Assembly (NCBI RefSeq): GCF_004117075.1
Contig: NZ_CP026721.1
Coordinates: 868,001-932,000 of the forward strand
Length of the DNA stretch: 64,000 nucleotides
Direction: 5' to 3'
From: Fervidobacterium changbaicum
GTDB taxonomy: Bacteria > Thermotogota > Thermotogae > Thermotogales > Fervidobacteriaceae
The position numbers and the translations under genes are program-made. Below, piece after piece: positions 17,764-25,845 of this stretch. The notes below the pieces were generated by a model. That model worked only from the letters and a program-made list of their open reading frames with translations, ran no database searches and was not told the DNA's origin. Numbering within the stretch: position 1 is the stretch's first letter; each line of letters starts with the position of its first letter.

Positions 17764-19734
17764 TTAATTCTTACCAGTTGTGAATGTGTAGTATACGGAT
17801 GGCTTTATAGTCAGAGAACTGCCAAGAAGAACACCAGTATCATCCGCATGGATTGAATATGCAATCGTTCTGAACTTTAAGTTTGGATCAGACAAACCTA
17901 AACCATTGTATATCTTTTGCGCCCAAGCATGTCTGAGTGTCCAGTTGTACGTTTTATTTGCTTGAAGTTTGTCGTAAGCGTAAGCGTCTTGCAGTGCGAA
18001 GTCCATCCAGTACGGAGGATTTCCATTTGTATTTCCTATAAAGTAATCGCTGAACTTAATTTCGACTTCTTTATCAGGAACAGTGAATCTGTAGTAAGAA
18101 CTTGGTTTAACTCCAAGGCTGTAATACGCAACATCATTTTGGATATAGTCGTATACCCATATGCTATAAGTATAGGTGAGGGACGTTGTTGGTGATTCTT
18201 CATCTGTCGGTTCATATGCTTCAAGGCCTTTGAATTTCCACTTAAAGACCGTGTCTCTTGGAACGTTCGTAGAACCGTTTGTTGGTGATACAACTTCTAT
18301 GTTGAGAACTGGCAGTGGTGTTATATGTCCAATAACCGTTGGTGTTGATTCAAGACCGTCGTAAACGGAAGATACTGCATACCAAGTCTTCTTACCGACT
18401 TCAAGAAGCGGAGAGGAATCTCTATAGTAATAGTAACTTTCTGGAAGTATCGCAACAGGTGTCCAATTTTCTCCATCAAACGATCTGTAAACTTTGTACG
18501 CTTTTGGTTTCGTTGCACCAGAGGTTGAATACCATCTTCTCCATCTGATTTCTATCCAGAGGTTTGAATCGTCGTCTGGAGCGCCCGCCGGTTCGATAGT
18601 GTTACCGGATGCATCTATACCTTTCAGGTTTTCTGGAACTTTTGGTACAGAGTAGTATTCAACCGCTTGTCTTCTTGTGTATGCGTACAAGTCGTACTGA
18701 GTTGTGTAATACGTTGTATTTCTTTGCACCATGTATGGAATAATACCAGTCGCAGGTGTTCTGACAACATTAAGCCAAATTATCTTTTCGACTTTGTTAT
18801 CGTTGTGGTCATAGACATCAACTATGAGTGGCACTTCACCTTCGAACTCAGCAACAGACAAAACGCCTTCCAATTGATTTGAGGCACTTACATACAACCT
18901 TGGAGCAGTGAAATAACTTGTCCCTGGTATTCCGTTGACCTTCGCGTATATAACGTTGACTCCAGCGTTAAACTCAACTGGAGTTGCTGTTACCACTACG
19001 TAAATGCTGTTGAGCGTTAAATCCGTTGCTGGATCCACTGGTACTGTTTTAGTGCTGTTAGTATAGAGCGCCACATCAATATCAATCGGAATCTCGGTCG
19101 TTGTCTGGGCAGCGGAAGCTTTTCTTAACGTTGTTGTTATTTCAGTTGTTTGATCCCTCAAACATTTCATGCCAAGTATTGTGGTTCTTGCATGACCGTT
19201 CTTGGAGATAAATACGTTTAAGAACTCTTTTTCTGCATCGGACCTGAATAATACTGTTGCTACTCCTTTATTGTTACTGTATCCTACACCCCTAAGATTT
19301 CCACTGCTATCTTTTACTTCAACCTTTGCACCTTCAACAACAGGACCTGAGTTATACAGAGCGATGTTCACTACCAACGTTCCAGAATGTTGTACGATTA
19401 CTTTAAACGATTTTTCTGTTTTTGCACCTGCTTTGTCGACTGCTTCGACCGTTATAGTATATTCGCCGACTTCCGTTGGTGTCCATGTGTAGACACCATT
19501 CGATATGGAACCTTTTCCTGATGTTTTCAAAACTATCTGGTCAAGGTTGTTGTCTGGATCACTAACGTATGTTTTTAGATCGACGTTCACAGTTTGCCCC
19601 TTCAGTATGGTCTGATCTGGGATCGTCTTCCATACCGGTGGTTTGTTGAATAGGTTACCTACCTGCTCACAGCTGGTGAGTGTGAGCAGCAAAAACAACA
19701 TGATACTGGCTGCTAAAAATACCACTTTCTTCAC
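17764..19734 (-). CDS. Ig-like and FN3-like surface lipoprotein (second copy)
   Basis: A 656-residue paralogue of the lipoprotein at 12801-15197 (lipobox LTLTSC, Cys22). It has only one Ig/cadherin-like repeat at the N-terminus (PPVWKTIPDQTILKGQTVNV) instead of three, then the same following modules: VVEGAKVEVKDSSG, an FN3-like segment (KAYKVYRSFDGENWTPVA), and a terminal domain starting PTNGSTNVPRDTVFKW. It ends in YYTFTTGKN. The GTG start follows a GGGGGGA site. It begins an operon with the second protease and has the best promoter in the region. The variable number of N-terminal repeats suggests these vary in reach from the membrane. Confidence 0.85.
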   Translation of the reverse strand: MKKVVFLAASIMLFLLLTLTSCEQVGNLFNKPPVWKTIPDQTILKGQTVNVDLKTYVSDPDNNLDQIVLKTSGKGSISNGVYTWTPTEVGEYTITVEAVDKAGAKTEKSFKVIVQHSGTLVVNIALYNSGPVVEGAKVEVKDSSGNLRGVGYSNNKGVATVLFRSDAEKEFLNVFISKNGHARTTILGMKCLRDQTTEITTTLRKASAAQTTTEIPIDIDVALYTNSTKTVPVDPATDLTLNSIYVVVTATPVEFNAGVNVIYAKVNGIPGTSYFTAPRLYVSASNQLEGVLSVAEFEGEVPLIVDVYDHNDNKVEKIIWLNVVRTPATGIIPYMVQRNTTYYTTQYDLYAYTRRQAVEYYSVPKVPENLKGIDASGNTIEPAGAPDDDSNLWIEIRWRRWYSTSGATKPKAYKVYRSFDGENWTPVAILPESYYYYRDSSPLLEVGKKTWYAVSSVYDGLESTPTVIGHITPLPVLNIEVVSPTNGSTNVPRDTVFKWKFKGLEAYEPTDEESPTTSLTYTYSIWVYDYIQNDVAYYSLGVKPSSYYRFTVPDKEVEIKFSDYFIGNTNGNPPYWMDFALQDAYAYDKLQANKTYNWTLRHAWAQKIYNGLGLSDPNLKFRTIAYSIHADDTGVLLGSSLTIKPSVYYTFTTGKN

Positions 19735-19838
19735 ACTAATCCCCCCTCGTTTTAGAGATGTGGTATTGCGGGCTTGGTAATTTGAGGACTTTCGTTTAGC
19801 TTCCCCCCGTTAGCTTTGTTTGTTAGGAGTGCAAATTG

Positions 19839-19868
19839 ATTATACTATTTTTTACGTTTTAATGTCAA
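19839..19868 (-). promoter_or_regulatory. Strong sigma-70-type promoter of the second protease operon
   Basis: On the minus strand: consensus TTGACA (19863-19868), an 18-bp spacer and consensus TATAAT (19839-19844). It lies 104 bp before the lipoprotein GTG. Confidence 0.85.
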
Positions 19869-19930
19869 TACCATCCGCCTTTGTTTTTTGAGTAATATTT
19901 CAAAAAACGGCACATCGTTGTAAACCTTTG

Positions 19931-20941
19931 TTAAAAGTCTTTCCTTCTAAGAAATTCCCTCAACAATGCGAGTGTATGCTCATAGTCTTTTTTGTTGATT
20001 ATCGACACCGGTGAGTGTATGTATCTTGCCGGTACTGAAACAACGCCTGCTGGGATGCCCGTTAGTGCGTACCTTCTTGCGTTCGTTCCACCAACGGTGC
20101 GCATTTTGTATTGGAATGGTATGTTGTTCTGCTTTGCTGTCTCAACGAGTTTTTCAAATATCGTCTGGTTTACTACGTATCCGCTGTGCATGAATGTGAT
20201 GGCTGGTCCGTCTCCAAGATGTGTGGACCAAAGCTGTCTTTCAAGTTCAGGGTCATCACCGCTTGTTGTGGTCTCAACTGCAATTGCGATGTCTACGTTG
20301 AGCTGTTCGGCTATAATCGCCGGTCCTCTTAAGCCGGTTTCTTCTTGAACGGTGAACGCAAAGTATACGTCGTGGTCTGTTTCTATGCCTTCTTCTATTA
20401 AGTCCATTAATACACTGCAACCACACCTATCATCAAGTGCTTTGGCGATTATGTAATCTCCCCGCTCTTCGTATGATGTCACAAACGATACGTAATCACC
20501 GATTTTTACTAGTTTTTCAGCTTCGGCTTTCGATTTTGCTCCGATGTCTATTTTAAGTTCGCTGTATTTAGGTGTGCTCAGATAACCATCCCTTTGCAGA
20601 TGTATCGCTTTGTAGCCGATAATACCGATGACGTCTTTCCCAACTTTCACTTTCTTGCCGATTACAACCCTCGTATCCACACCACCGACTGGTGCGAATG
20701 AAAGTGTTCCATCCTCGTTTATGTTCGTAACCATGAACCCCACTTCGTCCATGTGTGCATCAAGCAGTATCTTTTTGCCACTACCTTTGCCTTTTTTGAG
20801 TGCTATCAAATTTCCCATCCTATCTGTAATTACCTCATCGACTTTTCCAGAGATCTTTTCTTTTATGTACTCTCTGACGTTATCCTCGTTTCCCGATGGA
20901 CCTGCAAATTCTGTTAAGTCTTTCAGGTACTTAAGCATCAT
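19931..20941 (-). CDS. M42-family aminopeptidase
   Basis: A 336-residue member of the M42 metallo-aminopeptidases (TET/FrvX/glutamyl aminopeptidase type), cytoplasmic enzymes that trim peptides and often form hollow dodecamers. Metal and catalytic residues are seen in the expected order: His in LDAHMDEVGF (about 62), Asp in ALDDRCGCS (about 171), the Glu pair in TVQEETGLRG, Glu in AVETTTSGDD, and His in RYIHSPVS near the C-terminus. It overlaps the upstream M42 gene by 4 bp, so the two are translationally coupled. Together with the surface proteases, this suggests peptide use as a nutrient. Confidence 0.93.
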   Translation of the reverse strand: MMLKYLKDLTEFAGPSGNEDNVREYIKEKISGKVDEVITDRMGNLIALKKGKGSGKKILLDAHMDEVGFMVTNINEDGTLSFAPVGGVDTRVVIGKKVKVGKDVIGIIGYKAIHLQRDGYLSTPKYSELKIDIGAKSKAEAEKLVKIGDYVSFVTSYEERGDYIIAKALDDRCGCSVLMDLIEEGIETDHDVYFAFTVQEETGLRGPAIIAEQLNVDIAIAVETTTSGDDPELERQLWSTHLGDGPAITFMHSGYVVNQTIFEKLVETAKQNNIPFQYKMRTVGGTNARRYALTGIPAGVVSVPARYIHSPVSIINKKDYEHTLALLREFLRRKDF

Positions 20942-22017
20942 TCTCCCTCCTTAGCAGAAGCCGAGTCTTTGCTTGGTTCTTCAATACCAATTTCTGGAAG
21001 GTGCGCTGCGCAGAATGCAAGTAGTTTTGCGGTGTCTTCAACGTCTTTCACAAAGACTTTTTCATATGGGTTGTGCATGTATTTCAGAGGAATGGATACA
21101 AGCGCTGTTTTGACCCCGATTCTTGTGAGCTGGACTTCGTCTGTGTCTGTTCCAGACCTTCCTGCTATCGGTTCTATCTGTGTCTTTATGTTGTACTTAC
21201 CTGCTACTGCATTTATGTGCTCCACAAACTTTTTGTTCGTTACAGGTCCGATGGCAACAGCTGGTCCTTCACCCATTTTTATTTTTGGATAGCCCGGAAC
21301 ATCCTCGTCTCCGTGTGTTACGTCGATGACTACACCGTATTCGATTTCAGATATGTACGCGCCGCTTTTCGCCCCGGGGCCTCCAATTTCTTCTTGCGTG
21401 GAGAAGATGTAGTAAATTTGGGCATCTGTTCTGATTTTGCTCAAAAGTTCAGCTGCTTTGATTATTGCGACACAGCTTGCCCTGTTATCGAGTGCAGGTG
21501 CGAAGATCGTTCCATTTTTTTCAAAGCCTTCAACATCGAGTGTGACTAAATCTCCAATTGAGATATCCTTCCAGTTTTGATTCATCGTGACATCCACAAA
21601 GATATGATCGTAGTCTGGTACCTTTTTCGATTCTTCAGTTGTCTGAAGGTGTGGCGGCATGAATCCGATAACTCCCCTGAGTTTACCTTTTTTTGTGTGC
21701 ACCCACACCTTTTGGCTGATTATCGTTTTTGGATCCCAACCGCCTACTCCAGAAAGCCTCAGAAAGCCGTCTTCGTAGATTTTAGTCACAACGAACGCGA
21801 TCTGGTCAGCGTGAGCAAAAAATCCCACTTTTGGACCAGAACCTTTCTTAACGCACACCAAACTACCCATGGGTGTTCTGAAACACTCATCGGAAAACGG
21901 TTTCATTATCTGCTGGATTTCGTTAAGTACCCCATCTTCGTATCCCGACGGTCCGGGTATGGATGTTAACTTCAATAATAATTCGTTTGTCTTCAGTTCA
22001 ACTTGTTTGTCAGCCAA
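20938..22017 (-). CDS. M42-family aminopeptidase (second, divergent)
   Basis: A 359-residue M42 peptidase, clearly diverged from its neighbour. Metal ligands are in FFAHADQIAF (His, Asp), APALDNRASC (Asp), STQEEIGGPG (Glu pair), VIDVTHGDED (Asp) and LKYMHNPYE (His). An acidic, low-complexity C-terminal tail (EEPSKDSASAKEGE) is additional to the usual fold. The neighbouring copies may make a mixed complex or have different peptide specificities, which is inference. It overlaps the minC stop by 8 bp and the next M42 gene by 4 bp. Confidence 0.92.
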   Translation of the reverse strand: MADKQVELKTNELLLKLTSIPGPSGYEDGVLNEIQQIMKPFSDECFRTPMGSLVCVKKGSGPKVGFFAHADQIAFVVTKIYEDGFLRLSGVGGWDPKTIISQKVWVHTKKGKLRGVIGFMPPHLQTTEESKKVPDYDHIFVDVTMNQNWKDISIGDLVTLDVEGFEKNGTIFAPALDNRASCVAIIKAAELLSKIRTDAQIYYIFSTQEEIGGPGAKSGAYISEIEYGVVIDVTHGDEDVPGYPKIKMGEGPAVAIGPVTNKKFVEHINAVAGKYNIKTQIEPIAGRSGTDTDEVQLTRIGVKTALVSIPLKYMHNPYEKVFVKDVEDTAKLLAFCAAHLPEIGIEEPSKDSASAKEGE

Positions 22018-22654
22018 GTTCTATCCCTCCTATCTTTGTATCGTATTTTCCAACCTCTATTCTTCCTGCTTTTACGTGTAAAACAACTGGATAGTTGAAC
22101 TTCTCCGTAAACGTGCCTTTCAAGTCTGAAATTTGGACAAAAGGCGACTCAAATGAAAGTGCGATGATTATAGCCTCTCTGCCTTCGTTTATCCCCGCCC
22201 TTACCGTTCCTTGACATCTACCGAAGATGACAACACTACCACCGGCAACGATTTCCGCACCGGCGTGCAGGTTTCCGACCAAGATAACATCCCCGGAATG
22301 GATGATGCTCTGCCCGCTTCTGAGGTTTTTCTTAACAAGTTTTGTACCAGAGCGCGTGTCACCTTGGTTGACCATATCGACTTTCTTTTTTATTATCACA
22401 TCGTCTTTCCCTTCCGAGCCCATCAGAACATGCGAGATGGTCAGTCCAAGTTCTTGGACCCGAGCAACGATCTTCGGGATGTCCGAGATGTGTTTTTCGT
22501 GCTCTTCGACCAAAAGCATGATTTTATCGCCCTTGGCAAAGAAATTGCCCATCGATTTTACTTTGTCCTCCACTTTCTGGAGCACATCAACGATATCCGT
22601 GTAATCTTTTATGTACAGCACCAATCCATCCTTCGTCATCTTGAAATCTACCAT
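22010..22654 (-). CDS. minC: Septum site-determining protein MinC
   Basis: MinC blocks FtsZ assembly away from mid-cell as part of the Min system. The 214 residues include an N-terminal domain (about 1-95) and the C-terminal right-handed beta-helix domain with its signature (DVILVGNLHAGAEIVAGGSV, then GRCQGTVRAG). A linker rich in charged residues separates them. MinD and MinE are not in the window. The gene sits in an operon with an HD-domain gene upstream (32-bp gap) and two M42 peptidase genes downstream (overlapping), a grouping with no obvious functional link. Confidence 0.92.
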   Translation of the reverse strand: MVDFKMTKDGLVLYIKDYTDIVDVLQKVEDKVKSMGNFFAKGDKIMLLVEEHEKHISDIPKIVARVQELGLTISHVLMGSEGKDDVIIKKKVDMVNQGDTRSGTKLVKKNLRSGQSIIHSGDVILVGNLHAGAEIVAGGSVVIFGRCQGTVRAGINEGREAIIIALSFESPFVQISDLKGTFTEKFNYPVVLHVKAGRIEVGKYDTKIGGIELG

Positions 22655-22686
22655 GCCTGTTCTCCTCCACCAAGTTTTTATTAAGC

Positions 22687-23760
22687 TTAGAAAATCACGC
22701 TTTCTATTTCATCTATCCACTGCGAAACGTCTATTGGAGAGGTTTCTTTTATCAGTTTTTTGAAATTGAAGAAGTTTTCCCGAAAGATTTCTATCTTGTT
22801 TCCTGAATCTATCTCCACAGCACATTCTAAGAGCGCAGCAAGGTAGTCCGCTGTTCTGACTATTCTGCCGGCTTCTCCAGAAAACGGCTCTACAGCCCAG
22901 TCGATGTATCTTTTGAGCGCAGACAGAGTTTCACATCCGCTTATCCACTCAACCATCATCTCTTTTTCGACATTTGACACAAGTTCATCAAGCCCAGGGA
23001 CTTTTTTCTTGGTGGGTGTTATCACATCGCCGGTGAAAGCTTCCGGCAAATCGTGAAGGATGCTTTTGACGATTACTTCTTCGACACCTTCGAATTCGGA
23101 AAGCTTGGCTATTAGGTAAGCCATCGTGACAACCGCGAACGAATGCCCACTGACACTTGTGCGGACATTCCTGTGCGTTCTGTTCCAGCGGACCATCGAT
23201 GTGAGGTTGACAAGCGGGCTCCAGACGTACTGTGCTATCTGCCAGTATTTTTCCATCTCGCTTGGTGGAATATTTTCAGCCATTCTGTCGATTTTTTCTT
23301 TCAGTTCCCTGAGAGGCTGGTTGTAATCGTAGAGCTTGCCATTTTCGTAAGCTTCCAGATAGCTTATGTAAAGGTCGGCAAGTTTGTCAAGAGGATTGCA
23401 GTCAAGTACTTGGGGCACAAGTACGTTAACAGTCTCTTCGTCTGCCATGACCTTTAAATCGTCGAGTGCTTTCGTTCTTACTTGGTTCCACACATCCGGT
23501 GCAAAGCGCTCGATACGCTCTTTGAGCTGTAGGGAAACGTCTGAAAGCACGATTTTAGGCAGCTCACGAGAAAGTCTCCAGCGAAGGCTGTTTTCAATTA
23601 GTTGTTTTTCTTCGTCGTTAATTGTAAGGAAGACAAAAGAAAGGAAGAGCGTGTTGAAAGAGTTCTCCGCTTCGGTAAACCTAAGGAGCGCTGGTCGGTT
23701 GTTCCAGCGCTGTATGGTGAATAAATTCGATAAGGAAAATAAAAATGTTCCCTTCCCCAA
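22687..23760 (-). CDS. HD-domain phosphohydrolase, YfbR-like, with a degenerate N-terminal repeat
   Basis: A 357-residue protein. The C-terminal half has an HD metal-dependent phosphohydrolase domain: SVSGHSFAVVTM (His), SILHDLPEAFTGD (His-Asp, then Glu and Asp). It most resembles YfbR-type 5'-deoxynucleotidases. The N-terminal half looks like a worn copy of the same fold: LFTIQRWNNRPALLRFTEAENSF parallels SMVRWNRTHRNVRTSVSGHSF, but Asn replaces the key His, so only the C-terminal half should be catalytic. The start is uncertain: TTG 23760 follows a GGGGTGG site. First gene of an apparent operon with minC and two M42 peptidase genes. Confidence 0.8.
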   Translation of the reverse strand: MGKGTFLFSLSNLFTIQRWNNRPALLRFTEAENSFNTLFLSFVFLTINDEEKQLIENSLRWRLSRELPKIVLSDVSLQLKERIERFAPDVWNQVRTKALDDLKVMADEETVNVLVPQVLDCNPLDKLADLYISYLEAYENGKLYDYNQPLRELKEKIDRMAENIPPSEMEKYWQIAQYVWSPLVNLTSMVRWNRTHRNVRTSVSGHSFAVVTMAYLIAKLSEFEGVEEVIVKSILHDLPEAFTGDVITPTKKKVPGLDELVSNVEKEMMVEWISGCETLSALKRYIDWAVEPFSGEAGRIVRTADYLAALLECAVEIDSGNKIEIFRENFFNFKKLIKETSPIDVSQWIDEIESVIF

Positions 23761-23790
23761 TTATGACCACCCCTTTACGTTCTTTAATAG

Positions 23791-23799
23791 ATTATATCA
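23791..23799 (-). promoter_or_regulatory. Extended -10 promoter of the HD/minC/M42 operon
   Basis: On the minus strand TGATATAAT, an extended -10, lies 31 bp before the likely TTG start. No clear -35 is visible. Confidence 0.55.
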
Positions 23800-23928
23800 C
23801 ATGATGGTTGGGAAAGAGAACATTGAAATAGGCATACAAAACCGTCTTTTAAGTGAAGCCCCCTGTAAGTTTGGAAAATCTTTCGAAAGCTTATGAAAAC
23901 ACTTTCTTTCAATTGTCTGGTTGGAAAA

Positions 23929-24708
23929 CTACACTCTTTTTTTCTTTTTCTCTTCGTACATTCTCTTATCGGCAAGTTTCAGAATTTCGACTAAGGTTTG
24001 CCCTTGCTCGATGCGAGCTAGTCCATAAGAAAATTCAACACCACAACTACTTCTTATCCTCTCAAGCAAACCGTTGGGATTTTCTGAGTCTACGAAAAGA
24101 ACAAACTCGTCTCCTCCGTATCTGACAAGAAAATCTGTTTTTCTCATGTTGTTCAAACACGCTTGTGCGAATTCTTTTAAGGTTTCGTCCCCTTTTGAAT
24201 GCCCAAATGCATCGTTGATCGTCTTCAAATCGTCGATATCGATAAATACTACAAACGCCGTTCTGCCGGTTCGCTGAACACTCTCCACCGCACTCTCCAG
24301 GATTTTCATCCCTGCCGTTCTTGTGTACGCCCCGGTGAGATAATCGTACAACGCCATTTTTGAAATCTGCTGATGCTTTCGGATATTTCTGTAGTGCAGT
24401 TCACAAATGATTGAAGCTGAATTTAGAAGTTCGATGTCCTCTTTGGAGATCTTTGAGAAGTAAACTATGATTTTTACGTGCTCAGAGTCAAAATGCAGAG
24501 GGACACCTAAATTGGTGCCGAGTATTTTAACGAAGTTAGGGGTCATTACCCGGACTCCGTTTGCATTTGTGTGCACATATACTGCCTTTGCAAGTTTATC
24601 AACAAATTCCAGTTCGTCCAACTCGGTTATGAAATCAACCACCAACATCGTTAAGTTCGGTATTTGACTTGACGTTCTCAAAGAAATCAATTCTTCAAAC
24701 TTTTCCAT
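23929..24708 (-). CDS. Diguanylate cyclase (GGDEF)
   Basis: A 259-residue cytoplasmic protein that should make c-di-GMP from two GTP. The GGDEF domain occupies about residues 120-259, with LYDYLTGAYTR at its start, FIDIDDLKTINDAFGH for metal/GTP binding, and RYGGDEF as the active site. An RxxD inhibitory site (RKTD) lies five residues before GGDEF, so product inhibition is likely. Residues 1-115 form an unrecognised input domain without membrane segments. The ATG is preceded by GGAG. It is transcribed divergently from the prepilin-like cluster at 24855-27495, a possible functional link, since c-di-GMP often controls pili. Confidence 0.93.
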   Translation of the reverse strand: MEKFEELISLRTSSQIPNLTMLVVDFITELDELEFVDKLAKAVYVHTNANGVRVMTPNFVKILGTNLGVPLHFDSEHVKIIVYFSKISKEDIELLNSASIICELHYRNIRKHQQISKMALYDYLTGAYTRTAGMKILESAVESVQRTGRTAFVVFIDIDDLKTINDAFGHSKGDETLKEFAQACLNNMRKTDFLVRYGGDEFVLFVDSENPNGLLERIRSSCGVEFSYGLARIEQGQTLVEILKLADKRMYEEKKKKRV

Positions 24709-24854
24709 GCTTTCAGCTCCAATGAAGTTTGTTTTTCCTTCCTGAACAAATTATCGTCTAACTTGGTCTAATATTTTAGAAGGCATGTAAGAGTGGGAAA
24801 ATTTTTCGGGATAATGTAGTAAAATTTTGTTAAGGTGACCAGGGGGTGAACTTG

Positions 24855-25238
24855 ATGAATAAGTTGTATTTAAAAAGAGGTTTTTCCTTAACCGAAGCTC
24901 TTGTTTCGTTATTACTTATCGGCATCGTCTTTGCCGTTATTGCAAGTGGGTTGTCGGTTGTTCTTCAGTCGATTTCGATGTTATCAAACCAGCAACGTGT
25001 AATTGAGTTGGAGAATTTTATTGCAAGGTATGTTTACATGTTAGGTACACAGAATGCGCAGGTCAACATAGAAAACATAAATAGAGCGTTTTATCAAGGA
25101 AGCCAGCTTTCTTATCCCAAAGTTACTAATGTTCAAACCACAACGGTTGGTCAATATTTTACAAAATATACTTTTACTATAGAAACCTCTCCAAGTAAAT
25201 TCCAACCGTTCATTGTGTACCAGTACAAGCCATATTAA
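24855..25238 (+). CDS. Type IV prepilin-like protein
   Basis: A 127-residue protein with a class III prepilin signal: a short basic leader, cleavage between Gly and Phe in LKRGFSLTEALVSLL, Glu at position +5, then about 20 hydrophobic residues. This is the hallmark of type IV pilins and pseudopilins. The short globular part suggests a minor pilin (PilV/GspI-like), but it is not assignable. ATG 24855 was chosen over GTG 24846 because AGGGGG (24841-24846) lies 8 bp before it. First of three clustered genes; the prepilin peptidase and assembly ATPase are not in the window. Confidence 0.82.
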   Translation: MNKLYLKRGFSLTEALVSLLLIGIVFAVIASGLSVVLQSISMLSNQQRVIELENFIARYVYMLGTQNAQVNIENINRAFYQGSQLSYPKVTNVQTTTVGQYFTKYTFTIETSPSKFQPFIVYQYKPY

Positions 25239-25267
25239 TCAAATCTTTGCGAAAGCGGGGTGTTAAA

Positions 25268-25813
25268 ATGGATATAACTCTTTCTGGACTAATTGCATCG
25301 ATGGTCGTTTTGGCTTTCATAATTGGAATGTTAGGGTTGATAGTTAATATCACGTTGAGTGTCTTAAATGAGCAAAAAGAATACGCGAGTTTTTACTCGG
25401 AAGTGCAAACCATAACATCGCTCATCGATAATCTGCTAACTCAAAGTGTTTGGAATGATGACTGGCTGAATACCGATAAAAGCCCCAATCAAAACGAAAT
25501 TGATCCGAATGGTAGATATATAAGTTTAGCGTTCTTCGCTCCCTCTGGCTCAGGCGTTGTCGCCAGAGAAATGGAGTTGAAATTCGATAAGAGACCTGAA
25601 GATAATAAGATTGTTATTAAGTTCGATGGTAAAACTATTTACACATGCTCGGAAAGAATAGAAAGTATAACGATCGCTCTTCAGACAAGAGAAGATAATG
25701 GCGTGATAACCGACCCGAAGTATTTGGAGTTAAAGTTCACCCCTCGAAGTCAAAAGTTGAAAAGGAGAGAATTTGTAGTTCCACTGCTCACAGCTCTAAG
25801 TAGCGCATCGTGA
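25268..25813 (+). CDS. Membrane-anchored pseudopilin-like protein
   Basis: A 181-residue protein with one hydrophobic N-terminal helix (about residues 4-33) and a soluble C-terminal part, the general shape of a minor pilin (PilW/GspJ-like). The leader (MDITLSGLIASM) lacks a clear Gly-Phe prepilin cleavage site, so processing is doubtful. ATG 25268 has a GCGGGG site 7 bp upstream. It lies between the prepilin-like gene (29-bp gap) and the PilX-like gene, whose upstream region its last codons overlap. Position and shape are the main grounds for the call. Confidence 0.65.
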   Translation: MDITLSGLIASMVVLAFIIGMLGLIVNITLSVLNEQKEYASFYSEVQTITSLIDNLLTQSVWNDDWLNTDKSPNQNEIDPNGRYISLAFFAPSGSGVVAREMELKFDKRPEDNKIVIKFDGKTIYTCSERIESITIALQTREDNGVITDPKYLELKFTPRSQKLKRREFVVPLLTALSSAS

Positions 25814-25845
25814 AAAGTATGAGAAAAATCGTGGGAGGGATGCTC

